NCBI GenBank assembly: GCA_023301795.1
Contig: JALZVU010000092.1
Coordinates: 1 to 33,373 of the forward strand
Reading direction: 5' to 3'
Length of the DNA stretch: 33,373 nt
Source of the DNA: Granulosicoccus sp.
Lineage (GTDB): Bacteria > Pseudomonadota > Gammaproteobacteria > Granulosicoccales > Granulosicoccaceae
The notes under the pieces are model-generated. The model was not told where the DNA came from and made no database searches. It was given only the letters and a program-made list of their open reading frames with translations. Positions 17,064 to 24,648 of the stretch are shown here, in pieces. The translations under genes were made by a program, and so were the position numbers. Every line of letters starts with the position of its first letter. Positions within the stretch are counted from its first letter, which is position 1.

Positions 17064-19709
17064 TTACTGCTCGGCCTTAACAATAGTGTCCGTTAGATTA
17101 CCCAGCAGGCTCTGTTTACTCTTGCCGTTGAACAGGCGATTTGGAAGATCCTCGAAGGTACTTACTAGCGACAGAACAACTGCAGCAACATACGGTGTGC
17201 TCTGAACTACCAGCAATGCGATCCACAATCGAGTGTCAGCAAGGTAGGCGTCGTAACGCAGTGCAATGGCCGCAGCTGCAATCAATAAGCCTGCTGCAAT
17301 CAAAGCCTCTTCCCGAGCATCCATTAATGCTTGGCGCAAGGTATGAGCCTCACCCATTTTGGGTGTGCGGAAAAAACCGATACTGGTTGTGTGCAGCCCT
17401 GCGAGCATAGCGCGTGCAATGGTGTGAGACACCGCTAAACCTGCGATTCCAGCACCAATGCTTTGTGCAAAGCTGGCCTGCATGCGCCAGCGATACAGCA
17501 CCAGCATCTTTGACAGTTTAAAAACAAAGAAGCCAATAGGTAGCAAGCTGAGCATGATCTCAGGTGGATTGTACAGATGCGGGTACATCACCATCAGCAC
17601 CGAGTACATCAGCGCGATGCAGTTAAACATCAGGCATAAGCCATCAGCCATCCACGGCAACCAACCGGCGAGAAAATGATAACGCTGGCCTGAATTGAGC
17701 TTGGAGCGGTTGAGCCTTAGAAAATAGCGCATGTGATGACGCAGTATGAGTACTGAGCCGTAGGCCCAGCGAAAGCGCTGCTTTTTGTAGTCCAGAAAAT
17801 TATCTGGCATCAGGCCACGACCATACGATTTGGGAACGTACGAGGCCTTGTAGCCTTTCTCCAATATGCGTAGGCCCAGCTCTGCGTCTTCTGTGATGCA
17901 CCAGTCTGACCATCCGTCTACGTCGCTCAATATAGAGCGTCGGACGATGGTCATTGTGCCGTGCTGGATGATGGCATTCCGCGCATCACGATTTACCATA
18001 CCGATACCAAAAAAGCCGGCGTACTCTGAGTAAATCATGGACTTGAACAAGCTGTCGCCTGCGTCGCGGTAGTCCTGCGGTGCCTGCACGATGGCAATCT
18101 GTGGATCGGAAAACGCTGTGGTGCATTCGTTCAGCCATTCCGGGTCAACCACGTAGTCGCTGTCTATTACGGCGACAAGTTCGGCATCTTCAGCGGTGTG
18201 TTCCAGCGCATAGTTAAGCGCACCAGCTTTAAAGCCTGCGAGTGGATTGACATGATGGAAGTGGAATTGCCCGTCTTGTCGGGCGCACCATTGTTGCACT
18301 GGCATCCAGCAAGCCGCGTCAGCGGTGTTGTTATCAACGACGATAACTTCAAAATTCTGATAGTTGAGTGCCCTAAGAGCTGCCAGCGTCTCGATGACCA
18401 TGTCTGGAGGCTCATTGTAGGTAGGCACATGGATGGACACCTTGGGAGACAGCGTGTTTTTGTCAACAAGCTGCTTCTTGATATCGCGATGTCGTCGATT
18501 CCAGATCGCCTCGGCCCATTCGTGAGCTTCGGTGAGCAGGATAATGGTGATACAAAAGGCCGCCAATAAAAGACCGATGCCAACGACAACTTGTTCCCAT
18601 GTCATGTATTTCTGAGAGTAGTCGTAAACCATCCAGACCACAGCCGTTGAGATGGCGTAGGACACCAACACTAGAAAGCCTCGGCCACCGTGCACAAGGC
18701 CGCGGCTGTCGCGCAATAACATCGCCAGCATCAGCACTGCAAACGCCAGTGAGAAACCGGCAATGGCACGCCACTCTGGAATCGGTGTCACTGGTGCTGC
18801 AAACGGAAACTTGGGCTTGCGTTCAGCGTTGAAAATACCCCAATAACGACCTACTGCTCCTTCGTCAGTCTTCCAGATCTGATCAAACGCCTCTAGCACG
18901 AAATAGTTAGCATCGCTTGTGTTGGCCTGATCGAGAAACTGGCGCAGAAATGTTGCCTGGTTCTGCAACGAAGGCTGGGCGCCACCTCGCTTTCTACCTT
19001 CGCTGGGCCAACCAACCTCACCTAGGACAACGGTTTTGGTGGGGAACTCGCTTTGCAGCTGTTCATAGCGTTCAAACACATAGCTAGGTGCGCGCTTTGC
19101 TGGAACGCCTTCCCAGTAGGGCAGTACATGAGCGGTCACGAAGTCCACATGCTTGGCCAGAGACCGGTTTCTGAGCCAGTTGTCCCATGTCTCGGCAACA
19201 GTAACGGGTATTGATCCCACCATGGTTTTGACAATATCGACGTAATTGGCAAGCTGCTCACTCGTGATCTCGCCTCGCAGCAGAACCTCATTGCCAACAA
19301 CGACGCCAACAATGTTGCCGGGATTTGTGTCAACAATGGTGCGAAGTCGGCCGATTTCTTCCCAGTTGCGCTCGATATCGTCTGATATCCAGATGCCGAC
19401 CATGACATTCAAACCATGATCTGCGGCAAGTACCGGTATGTCGCCTAGCGTGCCCTCAACCGAGTAGGTGCGAACACGGTCTACTTTATCCGCTAGTAGT
19501 GCCAGATCTCGGCTTATTTGTTCTTCTGTAGGGAATTCGCTGGCATTTCGGGGGGACTGCCCGGCGCGAAATGGCGAGAACGCCACGCCTTTGATGGATT
19601 CGGGCCATTCAGGGACATAGTCTGGGCGATTAAAAATAGCCCCGGTGGTTATCAGCAATGTGCCAACCAGAGCGATAATAATCCACGATGCGCGGTCAAT
19701 TTTAAACAC
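17064..19709 (-). CDS. NdvB-like bimodular glucan synthase (GH17 + GT2)
   Basis: An 881-residue membrane protein with two enzyme domains. After an N-terminal helix (residues 9-26) comes a periplasmic GH17-type domain (about 37-305) that keeps both catalytic glutamates: Glu141 in VVGNEVLLR and Glu231 in LGEVGWPSEG. Three helices (about 313-333, 343-362, 372-393) lead to a cytosolic processive GT2 domain with VPTYNEP (428-434), VDNNT, AGFKAGALN, DSD (516-518), TED (606-608) and QRFRW (644-648). Several C-terminal helices follow. Proteobacterial NdvB-type proteins of this composition make beta-1,3-linked, often cyclic, periplasmic glucans, the GH17 part acting as a transglycosylase. The start is GTG at 19709 behind TATGGAAA. 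It is the first gene of a pair with the LtaS-like transferase gene. Confidence 0.85.
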   Translation of the reverse strand: MFKIDRASWIIIALVGTLLITTGAIFNRPDYVPEWPESIKGVAFSPFRAGQSPRNASEFPTEEQISRDLALLADKVDRVRTYSVEGTLGDIPVLAADHGLNVMVGIWISDDIERNWEEIGRLRTIVDTNPGNIVGVVVGNEVLLRGEITSEQLANYVDIVKTMVGSIPVTVAETWDNWLRNRSLAKHVDFVTAHVLPYWEGVPAKRAPSYVFERYEQLQSEFPTKTVVLGEVGWPSEGRKRGGAQPSLQNQATFLRQFLDQANTSDANYFVLEAFDQIWKTDEGAVGRYWGIFNAERKPKFPFAAPVTPIPEWRAIAGFSLAFAVLMLAMLLRDSRGLVHGGRGFLVLVSYAISTAVVWMVYDYSQKYMTWEQVVVGIGLLLAAFCITIILLTEAHEWAEAIWNRRHRDIKKQLVDKNTLSPKVSIHVPTYNEPPDMVIETLAALRALNYQNFEVIVVDNNTADAACWMPVQQWCARQDGQFHFHHVNPLAGFKAGALNYALEHTAEDAELVAVIDSDYVVDPEWLNECTTAFSDPQIAIVQAPQDYRDAGDSLFKSMIYSEYAGFFGIGMVNRDARNAIIQHGTMTIVRRSILSDVDGWSDWCITEDAELGLRILEKGYKASYVPKSYGRGLMPDNFLDYKKQRFRWAYGSVLILRHHMRYFLRLNRSKLNSGQRYHFLAGWLPWMADGLCLMFNCIALMYSVLMVMYPHLYNPPEIMLSLLPIGFFVFKLSKMLVLYRWRMQASFAQSIGAGIAGLAVSHTIARAMLAGLHTTSIGFFRTPKMGEAHTLRQALMDAREEALIAAGLLIAAAAIALRYDAYLADTRLWIALLVVQSTPYVAAVVLSLVSTFEDLPNRLFNGKSKQSLLGNLTDTIVKAEQ

Positions 19710-19862
19710 GTATTTCCATAAAATTTATCACTGTCGTCGAAACATGCCTGATGCATTGTGAAGGCAATTCGACTCGAGTTAAGTGAACGGTCCGGTCCTT
19801 TCTGACCACTTATTCGGTAAGGTGCAGTATCTGGGTACTAAATTCGATGATGAAATGGAAAA

Positions 19863-19895
19863 GAAGTTTGTTCCAAAGGGTGGGCAACAAACTTC
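19863..19895. repeat. Perfect 10-bp inverted repeat in the intergenic gap
   Basis: GAAGTTTGTT (19863-19872) and AACAAACTTC (19886-19895) are exact reverse complements separated by 13 nt. No T tract follows on either strand, so it is not an ordinary terminator. It lies about 155 bp upstream of the glucan synthase start and could be an operator or a folded RNA; the role is unknown. Confidence 0.6.
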
Positions 19896-20180
19896 GATAG
19901 ATTAATGGGTATAGATATCAGTACCTTATGTGTGGGTTGAGCAAAGTTACGATTCAGTAGCTTATGAAAAACGTCATGTTGTTGTCATCAATAAATGGGT
20001 TTGTATTGGAACTGCCTATCGTTTGTGACTACAAGATCGGACTCCCTGAGCCAGCCAGGAATCTGCGGCACCAGCGTGTACATCTCTAGAATTTGCCAGG
20101 GCCGATATCCAACAGTCTTTACTCAGACAGCAATCGTAACGGGGGGTTTAGATTTTGAGTCAGGTTCTCTTGTTAATTAA

Positions 20181-20203
20181 GGTGAATAGTTGCTCTATTC
20201 GCC
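20181..20203 (-). terminator. Possible terminator of the nucleosidase-radical SAM-SDR operon
   Basis: A 9-bp stem with one G-T pair (GGTGAATAG at 20181-20189, CTATTCGCC at 20195-20203) and a 5-nt loop lies about 85 bp beyond the SDR stop. On the minus strand it is followed by TTAATTAAC, a weak U-rich tail, so termination is only plausible. Confidence 0.4.
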
Positions 20204-20288
20204 AAAATTCACGCGCAAATGCCGGTCAAATTACCGCATCCCTAGTCGATGAGCTGATGCTCAGACAACTTGTTGGACGTGGGGTTGC

Positions 20289-21002
20289 TTATCGGCGGCG
20301 CTTTTTTACAACGTGTTGACGGGGTTGGACATTTATCTCGCTGATAAGTGCATTGTCGGGAGAGCTGATTAGTTGCCACACGGCGTTGGCAACATCGCTC
20401 GCTTCCAATGCGTGAGCGCTCTCAGGTCCGGGTTCGAAGTCGAGTTTATCGAAAAACCCTGTACGCACACTTCCCGGGTTCACAATTCCGACATGGCAGT
20501 TGGCATTAGCAACCTCGTGAGTCAGTGATTGAGCAACGCCGCGAAGAGCGAATTTGGCAGCACTATAAAGTGAGCCGTATCGAGCGCCTTGCAAAGCGCT
20601 GGTGGAGCCAATGAAAACGATATTGCTGCGATCACGCTTTCGCATCGTTGGGATGCATTCCCTGACAACACTCAGCGGGCTGATCAGATTGAACACAATA
20701 CTGTGATGGATCTGCTGGGATGAAAAATTTTCCAGTGAGCCGATATCGCCGCGTCCCGCATTGCAGACAACGGTATCCAGTGCGTGTTGCTTCAGGATGT
20801 TGTGAACAAGATCTGTTGTTGCGGGTAGGTCAGTCAGATCGATTTGATAATGGGTTTCGTTGGCATGAGTGTGGTCCGGGGCTGTCCTTGATAACGAGAC
20901 GGTATTGATTTGGTGAGTGCCCAGCAAATCACAGCAGGCTCGTCCAATTCCCCGACTTGCGCCGGTGACCAACACACACTGAGGTTTGTGGGCTACGTGC
21001 AT
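20289..21002 (-). CDS. Short-chain dehydrogenase/reductase (SDR)
   Basis: A 237-residue classical SDR. The cofactor motif TGASRGIG is at residues 14-21, NAG (in CNAGRGDIG) near residue 82, the catalytic Ser in FIGSTSALQ, and the YxxxK motif in YSAAK. It ends with NPGSVRTGFFDKL, the usual active-site cap region, and a basic tail (KKRRR). The reading frame starts 10 bp inside the end of the radical SAM gene, so the two are translationally coupled. The substrate is not evident. Context suggests it processes a product or substrate of the nucleosidase/radical SAM pair, but many SDRs are placed next to unrelated genes. Confidence 0.88.
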   Translation of the reverse strand: MHVAHKPQCVLVTGASRGIGRACCDLLGTHQINTVSLSRTAPDHTHANETHYQIDLTDLPATTDLVHNILKQHALDTVVCNAGRGDIGSLENFSSQQIHHSIVFNLISPLSVVRECIPTMRKRDRSNIVFIGSTSALQGARYGSLYSAAKFALRGVAQSLTHEVANANCHVGIVNPGSVRTGFFDKLDFEPGPESAHALEASDVANAVWQLISSPDNALISEINVQPRQHVVKKRRR

Positions 21003-21976
21003 GGGAAAAACTGGTGATCGCCAATATGTTGCTGCAACCTTTGCATGCAGAAGTTGCGCATGGTCTCTTCAACGTCTTCAGGGTAGCTCATCATGCCGTC
21101 GCGAGCTGCTATGGGTGCGTTGAGTAGCTTGGCATCTGGATATAGGCGCACCAGTTTTTTATGGAAGGCTTTGGGTAATCTGAATACTCCAAGGCTGACT
21201 GAGTGCACGTCACTCATATTCAGGGTCGCAAACACTTGGTCAAACATGGCGCCATAGATTTCGTTAAAGTTATCAGCGTACAGCAGGGGGTCGAATCGCA
21301 GACCTATTTTCCAGCCCGCGTCTTGCAGTTTTTTCAAGGCCTCCAGTCGCTTGGATAGCGATGGTGTGCCGTGTTCCTCTGCGCTGACAATGGGTTCGGG
21401 TGAAAGACTGAAAGCAACCACTGCATTGTTAATGGCTGCGCGTTTAAGTAATGGGCGAATTTGCGTGCTTTTAGTGCGAAGTTCCAGATGTGCTTGTGGT
21501 TGTGAGTCAAAGAAGCTCAGGCATTCGTCGACAAAGCCTGTGATCGGATCCAGCGCTAGTGAGTCACAGTCGTATCCTGAGAAAAACCACACATCATCGT
21601 TGTGTTCGCGCACGGTACGATCCATGTCTGCAAAAAAATCTTCACTGTTAATGAAGACAACATAGTGTGCTGATTGGTACATGCCCTGAAGAAAGCAGTA
21701 ACGACAGTCGTACACGCAGTTCAGCATATGAGAAAAATAGTAATTGTTCTCCCCACCTATGTGATAACCGGGTGGGGTGGGTAGAACACGTTTTCCCGGC
21801 TTTTTGGCAAGGATTAGCGCAGGGCTGGCTTTTTGATGCTTGAAGTTTTGTGCTGGCGCGTTGAAGACATCACCATAGTGTTCAATGCTCACTATCCGGG
21901 CCTTGGGATAACGGCTGCGCAGGGTCAATGTGCGTGGGTGATTTGCAACGGCATCTTCTATGTAAAGTGTATCCAT
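20993..21976 (-). CDS. Spore photoproduct lyase-like radical SAM protein
   Basis: A 327-residue radical SAM protein of the SPL family. The cluster motif CVYDCRYC gives Cys87, Cys91 and Cys94. A fourth cysteine, Cys137 in FFSGYDCDSL, lies 50 residues after the first; in Bacillus SPL the H-donating Cys141 lies 51 residues after Cys90 in a similar context. Later segments (FSLSPEPIVSAEEHGTPSLSKRLEALKKLQDAGWKIGLRFDP) resemble SPL, as does the C-terminal FFP. True SPL splits the thymine dimer of spore DNA. Here there is no sign of a spore former, so the substrate is unknown: a DNA or nucleoside lesion is plausible. The gene lies 8 nt after the nucleosidase gene and overlaps the SDR gene by 10 bp. 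Confidence 0.85.
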   Translation of the reverse strand: MDTLYIEDAVANHPRTLTLRSRYPKARIVSIEHYGDVFNAPAQNFKHQKASPALILAKKPGKRVLPTPPGYHIGGENNYYFSHMLNCVYDCRYCFLQGMYQSAHYVVFINSEDFFADMDRTVREHNDDVWFFSGYDCDSLALDPITGFVDECLSFFDSQPQAHLELRTKSTQIRPLLKRAAINNAVVAFSLSPEPIVSAEEHGTPSLSKRLEALKKLQDAGWKIGLRFDPLLYADNFNEIYGAMFDQVFATLNMSDVHSVSLGVFRLPKAFHKKLVRLYPDAKLLNAPIAARDGMMSYPEDVEETMRNFCMQRLQQHIGDHQFFPCT

Positions 21977-21984
21977 ACTATGCG

Positions 21985-22800
21985 CTACTCATAAATAACA
22001 GGGTGAGCTGCGATGCTTGATTGCAGTGTTTTTCTGATGTGTGCAGAGCTTTTTCCCTGAGTATCAAGCCGGGGTATTTCACCAGCCTTGACAATATGCT
22101 GATGAATCAGTTTTCTGAGTATCCGCTCATCATTAACCGTATGGTGAATTTGTTGGAGCAGGTTGCTGATTAAAACGTCACCTTCCACTGAGACCGCATT
22201 GTGTTCCTCATTAAAGTTATGGTGCAATACGTCAAGTATGGAGTTGATGTCAGGCATTGCATTTTCGATGAGGGCGATGACGGTGCGCTTGTTTATTGTC
22301 TCGATGCCGTGCTCAGGATTATCTGAGACCACTTTGATGCAATGTATCTGGCTTGTTGAAAGATGTCGGCTGGCAGCTGTGAATATTCCGGCAGCTTCCA
22401 TGTCGAACAATTCTCCCTGACGATAATGCGTATCAGGTGCATCGATTGTGGTGATGTTCTGTGAAGGCAGGCTGCGAAACGTGTTGTTATCGGGCAGGTG
22501 TGGATACCACCGTGCGCCGCTTGCGTGATCACGAACCTGATGCGCCAATACACTCTGACCGATGGGTTGGCAGCCACCTGCAATACCGACGTTAAGTATT
22601 GCTGCAATATCCGGGTACGCTTGCAACATAGCGCCGGTGCCAGCCGCCGCATTCATTTTGCCAGGACCACACTCTAGTAAAAGAAACCGTTCTGATGCGT
22701 ACACCCGCAAATGTCGTGCATTACTTTGCTGGAGGCTCAGTGCATCAAGTAGTGGCCGTGTCTCCGCTGGCAGTGCGGTGATGATACACAGACGTTTCAT
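21985..22800 (-). CDS. Nucleosidase / nucleoside phosphorylase family protein (MTAN-like)
   Basis: A 271-residue protein of the PNP/UDP phosphorylase-I superfamily. It begins IITALPAETRPLLDAL, with the conserved Glu; LNVGIAGG is the phosphate/ribose-site glycine loop; FDMEAAGIF carries the ribose-binding Met-Glu; and VVSDN supplies the catalytic Asp of MTA/SAH nucleosidases. The last ~80 residues form a helical tail beyond the catalytic core (starting near NFNEEHN) that ordinary MTAN lacks. The substrate is unclear: 5-deoxyadenosine, MTA/SAH or a modified nucleoside are all possible. It is first in an operon with a radical SAM gene, which could use it to clear 5-deoxyadenosine (inference). 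Confidence 0.8.
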   Translation of the reverse strand: MKRLCIITALPAETRPLLDALSLQQSNARHLRVYASERFLLLECGPGKMNAAAGTGAMLQAYPDIAAILNVGIAGGCQPIGQSVLAHQVRDHASGARWYPHLPDNNTFRSLPSQNITTIDAPDTHYRQGELFDMEAAGIFTAASRHLSTSQIHCIKVVSDNPEHGIETINKRTVIALIENAMPDINSILDVLHHNFNEEHNAVSVEGDVLISNLLQQIHHTVNDERILRKLIHQHIVKAGEIPRLDTQGKSSAHIRKTLQSSIAAHPVIYE

Positions 22801-22866
22801 GGTAGGCAGATGCGGTGTGGGCGGTTAGCTTGCAACGGTTTCATGTGGGCGGGTGCTGGGTGTAGC

Positions 22867-22892
22867 CGGTACAATGCACCCCTATTGTACCG
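22867..22892. promoter_or_regulatory. Palindrome with divergent -10-like boxes upstream of the first YbjQ gene
   Basis: CGGTACAAT (22867-22875) and ATTGTACCG (22884-22892) are exact reverse complements with an 8-nt spacer. Each arm contains TACAAT, a good -10 hexamer, one per strand, and the site lies between the divergent nucleosidase and YbjQ genes. It can be read as overlapping divergent promoters or as an operator for a dimeric regulator. No convincing -35 box is seen for either direction. Confidence 0.5.
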
Positions 22893-22907
22893 TTTACAGG
22901 AAAACAC

Positions 22908-23243
22908 ATGCTGGTATCCAATCTGGAGTTTCTTCCCGGCCGCAAGGTTGTCCGACATCTTGGGCTGGTGCAAGGGAGCTCGGTACGTTCTAAGCACGTC
23001 GGACGCGATATAGCGGCATCGTTCAAGAATTTTTTTGGCGGTGAGCTGCGCGGTTACACCGAGCTACTCTCCGACTCGCGAGAAGAGGCGACCAGCAGAA
23101 TGCTGGAACAGGCGACCAGCCTTGGTGCTAATGCGGTGCTTAACGTGCGATACAGTACGTCCAGCATTGCTGCAGGCGCTGCCGAGATTTTTGTATACGG
23201 TACGGCTGTGGAACTTGCCGAGGATGTGGTGACTGATGTTTAG
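22908..23243 (+). CDS. YbjQ-family (UPF0145) protein, soluble
   Basis: A 111-residue protein of the YbjQ/UPF0145 family, sometimes named a heavy-metal-binding domain although the biochemical role is unproven. Conserved features are GRKVVRHLGLVQGSSVRSKHVGRDI, FFGGELRGYTELLSDSREEATSRML and the C-terminal GANAVLNVRYSTSS with YGTAVEL. There are no membrane segments. Members form ring-shaped oligomers. It overlaps the next gene by 8 bp, and three genes form one translationally coupled operon: soluble YbjQ, membrane-anchored YbjQ, M48 protease. Confidence 0.88.
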   Translation: MLVSNLEFLPGRKVVRHLGLVQGSSVRSKHVGRDIAASFKNFFGGELRGYTELLSDSREEATSRMLEQATSLGANAVLNVRYSTSSIAAGAAEIFVYGTAVELAEDVVTDV

Positions 23244-23754
23244 CCTTGTCATTCAGGCAGGCATTGTTGTCTCATTGCTTGTTCTGGGCTACCTGTTTGG
23301 TTCATTCGCTGAAAGACGCCATTATAAAAAAATCCGTGAGAGAGAAGCCAAAGGCACCGGATTGCCGGTTATTGCTAGCCGTTACCCTCCACAGGATCAA
23401 CGCTATCATCAGCATCTTGTGACAGGCAGTACGGTGGTTGCGTCAGATTATTTCAAAAATTTTCTGGCAGGGCTTGTCAATATTTTTGGCGGGCGCGTTA
23501 CCCCGTTTGAATCCTTGCTGGACAGAGCACGGCGAGAGGCTGTATTGCGTATGAAAGATCGGGCCCGGGAGCTTGGGGCTGCCTACGTGTTTAACATCAA
23601 GTTCGATACCACTCGCATCGCTACAGGGCGTCTTGCCGCAATGGAAGTGCTGGCCTATGGCACGGCGATGGTGCCTATGGATAAGGCGCTTGGATTGCGC
23701 AGTGCCTTGTCAGATGATGACGTACTTCAGCCTGGGCCCGTCCATGCAGTATGA
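23236..23754 (+). CDS. YbjQ-family protein with N-terminal membrane anchor
   Basis: A 172-residue paralogue of the preceding protein. An N-terminal transmembrane helix (residues 4-24, LVIQAGIVVSLLVLGYLFGSF) and a basic RRHYKKIREREAK juxtamembrane segment place the YbjQ domain (about residues 57-150) in the cytoplasm. The domain keeps VTGSTVVASDYFKNFLAG, FGGRVTPFESLLDRARREAVLRM, GAAYVFNIKFDTTRI and YGTAMV. A short acidic tail follows. It overlaps both neighbours (8 bp upstream, 11 bp downstream). The pair suggests a mixed oligomer tethered to the membrane (inference). Confidence 0.86.
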   Translation: MFSLVIQAGIVVSLLVLGYLFGSFAERRHYKKIREREAKGTGLPVIASRYPPQDQRYHQHLVTGSTVVASDYFKNFLAGLVNIFGGRVTPFESLLDRARREAVLRMKDRARELGAAYVFNIKFDTTRIATGRLAAMEVLAYGTAMVPMDKALGLRSALSDDDVLQPGPVHAV

Positions 23755-24592
23755 GAACCGGTTACCAGAGGAGGGCATAAACGTCACGCGTGTCCACCCG
23801 TTAAAACAGTTTTTGCTGTTGGTCATTGGTGCGCTGGTACTGGTGGTGTCATTGGTAGTTGTATTGCAGGTGTCGGGCGGGTGGTTGGCCAAGCGAGTGC
23901 CGTTTGACTTTGAATTGAAGGTGATAGAGGAGCTTGATATCGAATTTGGTCATAACAAGCAGCACCCACAGATGGTCACCTACCTGAATGAGCTTGCACA
24001 GCGGGTAGCCATACATATGAGTGTGCCGGACGATATGCGTTTTCAGGTTCACTACAACGAGGATGATGTGTTTAATGCATTCGCCACGATTGGTGGCAAT
24101 CTGATGTTCTACAAAGGGCTTCTGGAAGACATGCCTGATGAGAACGCGTTGGCGATGGTCATGGCGCATGAAATAGCACATGTGCTGCATCGAGACCCGG
24201 TGGGGGCATTAGGTGGGGGTGTTGCCAGTACCCTTGCGCTGTTAGCATTGACGGGGGGTGCCGGTTCCAGCATGGCAGGATCAATGCTGAGCGCGGGCAG
24301 CGTAACGAGCATACAGTTTACTCGCGGTATGGAAGAGGCTGCCGACGAGGAGGCGTTGGCTGCATTGAACGCACTGTATGGGCACCTGAATGGCACCTCT
24401 GCATTGTTCGAAATGTTCAGTGATGCTCGTGGCCCAAGCCGGCGTTCTGAGCAAGTACTGGAACGCTTCCTGAGCACGCATCCGCGCGATCAGGATCGCG
24501 TTAGTGCCGTAGCACAGCGTGCTCAGGCGGAAGGCTGGTCTGTGGAAGGTGCTCTCACACCTTTACCTGAAGGTTTCAAAGACTGGTTATAG
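23744..24592 (+). CDS. M48-family membrane metalloprotease
   Basis: A 282-residue zinc protease. I chose the ATG at 23744, which overlaps the upstream stop by 11 bp; a longer frame starting at 23573 would run through the coding part of the YbjQ gene. A transmembrane helix covers residues 22-48 (LLLVIGALVLVVSLVVVLQV). The catalytic domain has HEIAH (His142, Glu143, His146) and the third ligand in EEAADEEA (Glu197, Asp201), followed by the C-terminal FLSTHPRDQDRVSAV typical of M48/BepA-like proteases. A single helix with no signal cleavage site suggests the protease faces the periplasm. Coupling to YbjQ proteins suggests these may deliver or regulate something for the protease; that is inference. 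Confidence 0.88.
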   Translation: MQYENRLPEEGINVTRVHPLKQFLLLVIGALVLVVSLVVVLQVSGGWLAKRVPFDFELKVIEELDIEFGHNKQHPQMVTYLNELAQRVAIHMSVPDDMRFQVHYNEDDVFNAFATIGGNLMFYKGLLEDMPDENALAMVMAHEIAHVLHRDPVGALGGGVASTLALLALTGGAGSSMAGSMLSAGSVTSIQFTRGMEEAADEEALAALNALYGHLNGTSALFEMFSDARGPSRRSEQVLERFLSTHPRDQDRVSAVAQRAQAEGWSVEGALTPLPEGFKDWL

Positions 24593-24648
24593 CAGCCAAG
24601 TTTTCTGCAGGTGCTGCACAACTGCGTGCTGCCGCTGATAAACCAAAC

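Larger units (their letters stand above)
19710..20288. other. Gene-free gap of 579 bp
   Basis: I find no convincing gene here. One 61-codon plus-strand reading frame (19995-20180) has no ribosome site and no recognisable protein features. The right end of the stretch holds a stem-loop that may terminate the SDR operon, and 19863-19895 holds a perfect 10-bp inverted repeat. The promoter of the glucan synthase gene should lie at the left end, but no convincing -35/-10 pair is visible. Confidence 0.6.

Noticed and set aside
19995-20180. 61-codon plus-strand frame in the gene-free gap
   Set aside because: No ribosome site, no recognisable features, and composition unlike a coding region.
23573-23743. 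Longer start for the M48 protease
   Set aside because: It would run inside the YbjQ gene in another frame; the ATG at 23744 gives a normal N-terminal membrane helix and an 11-bp overlap.
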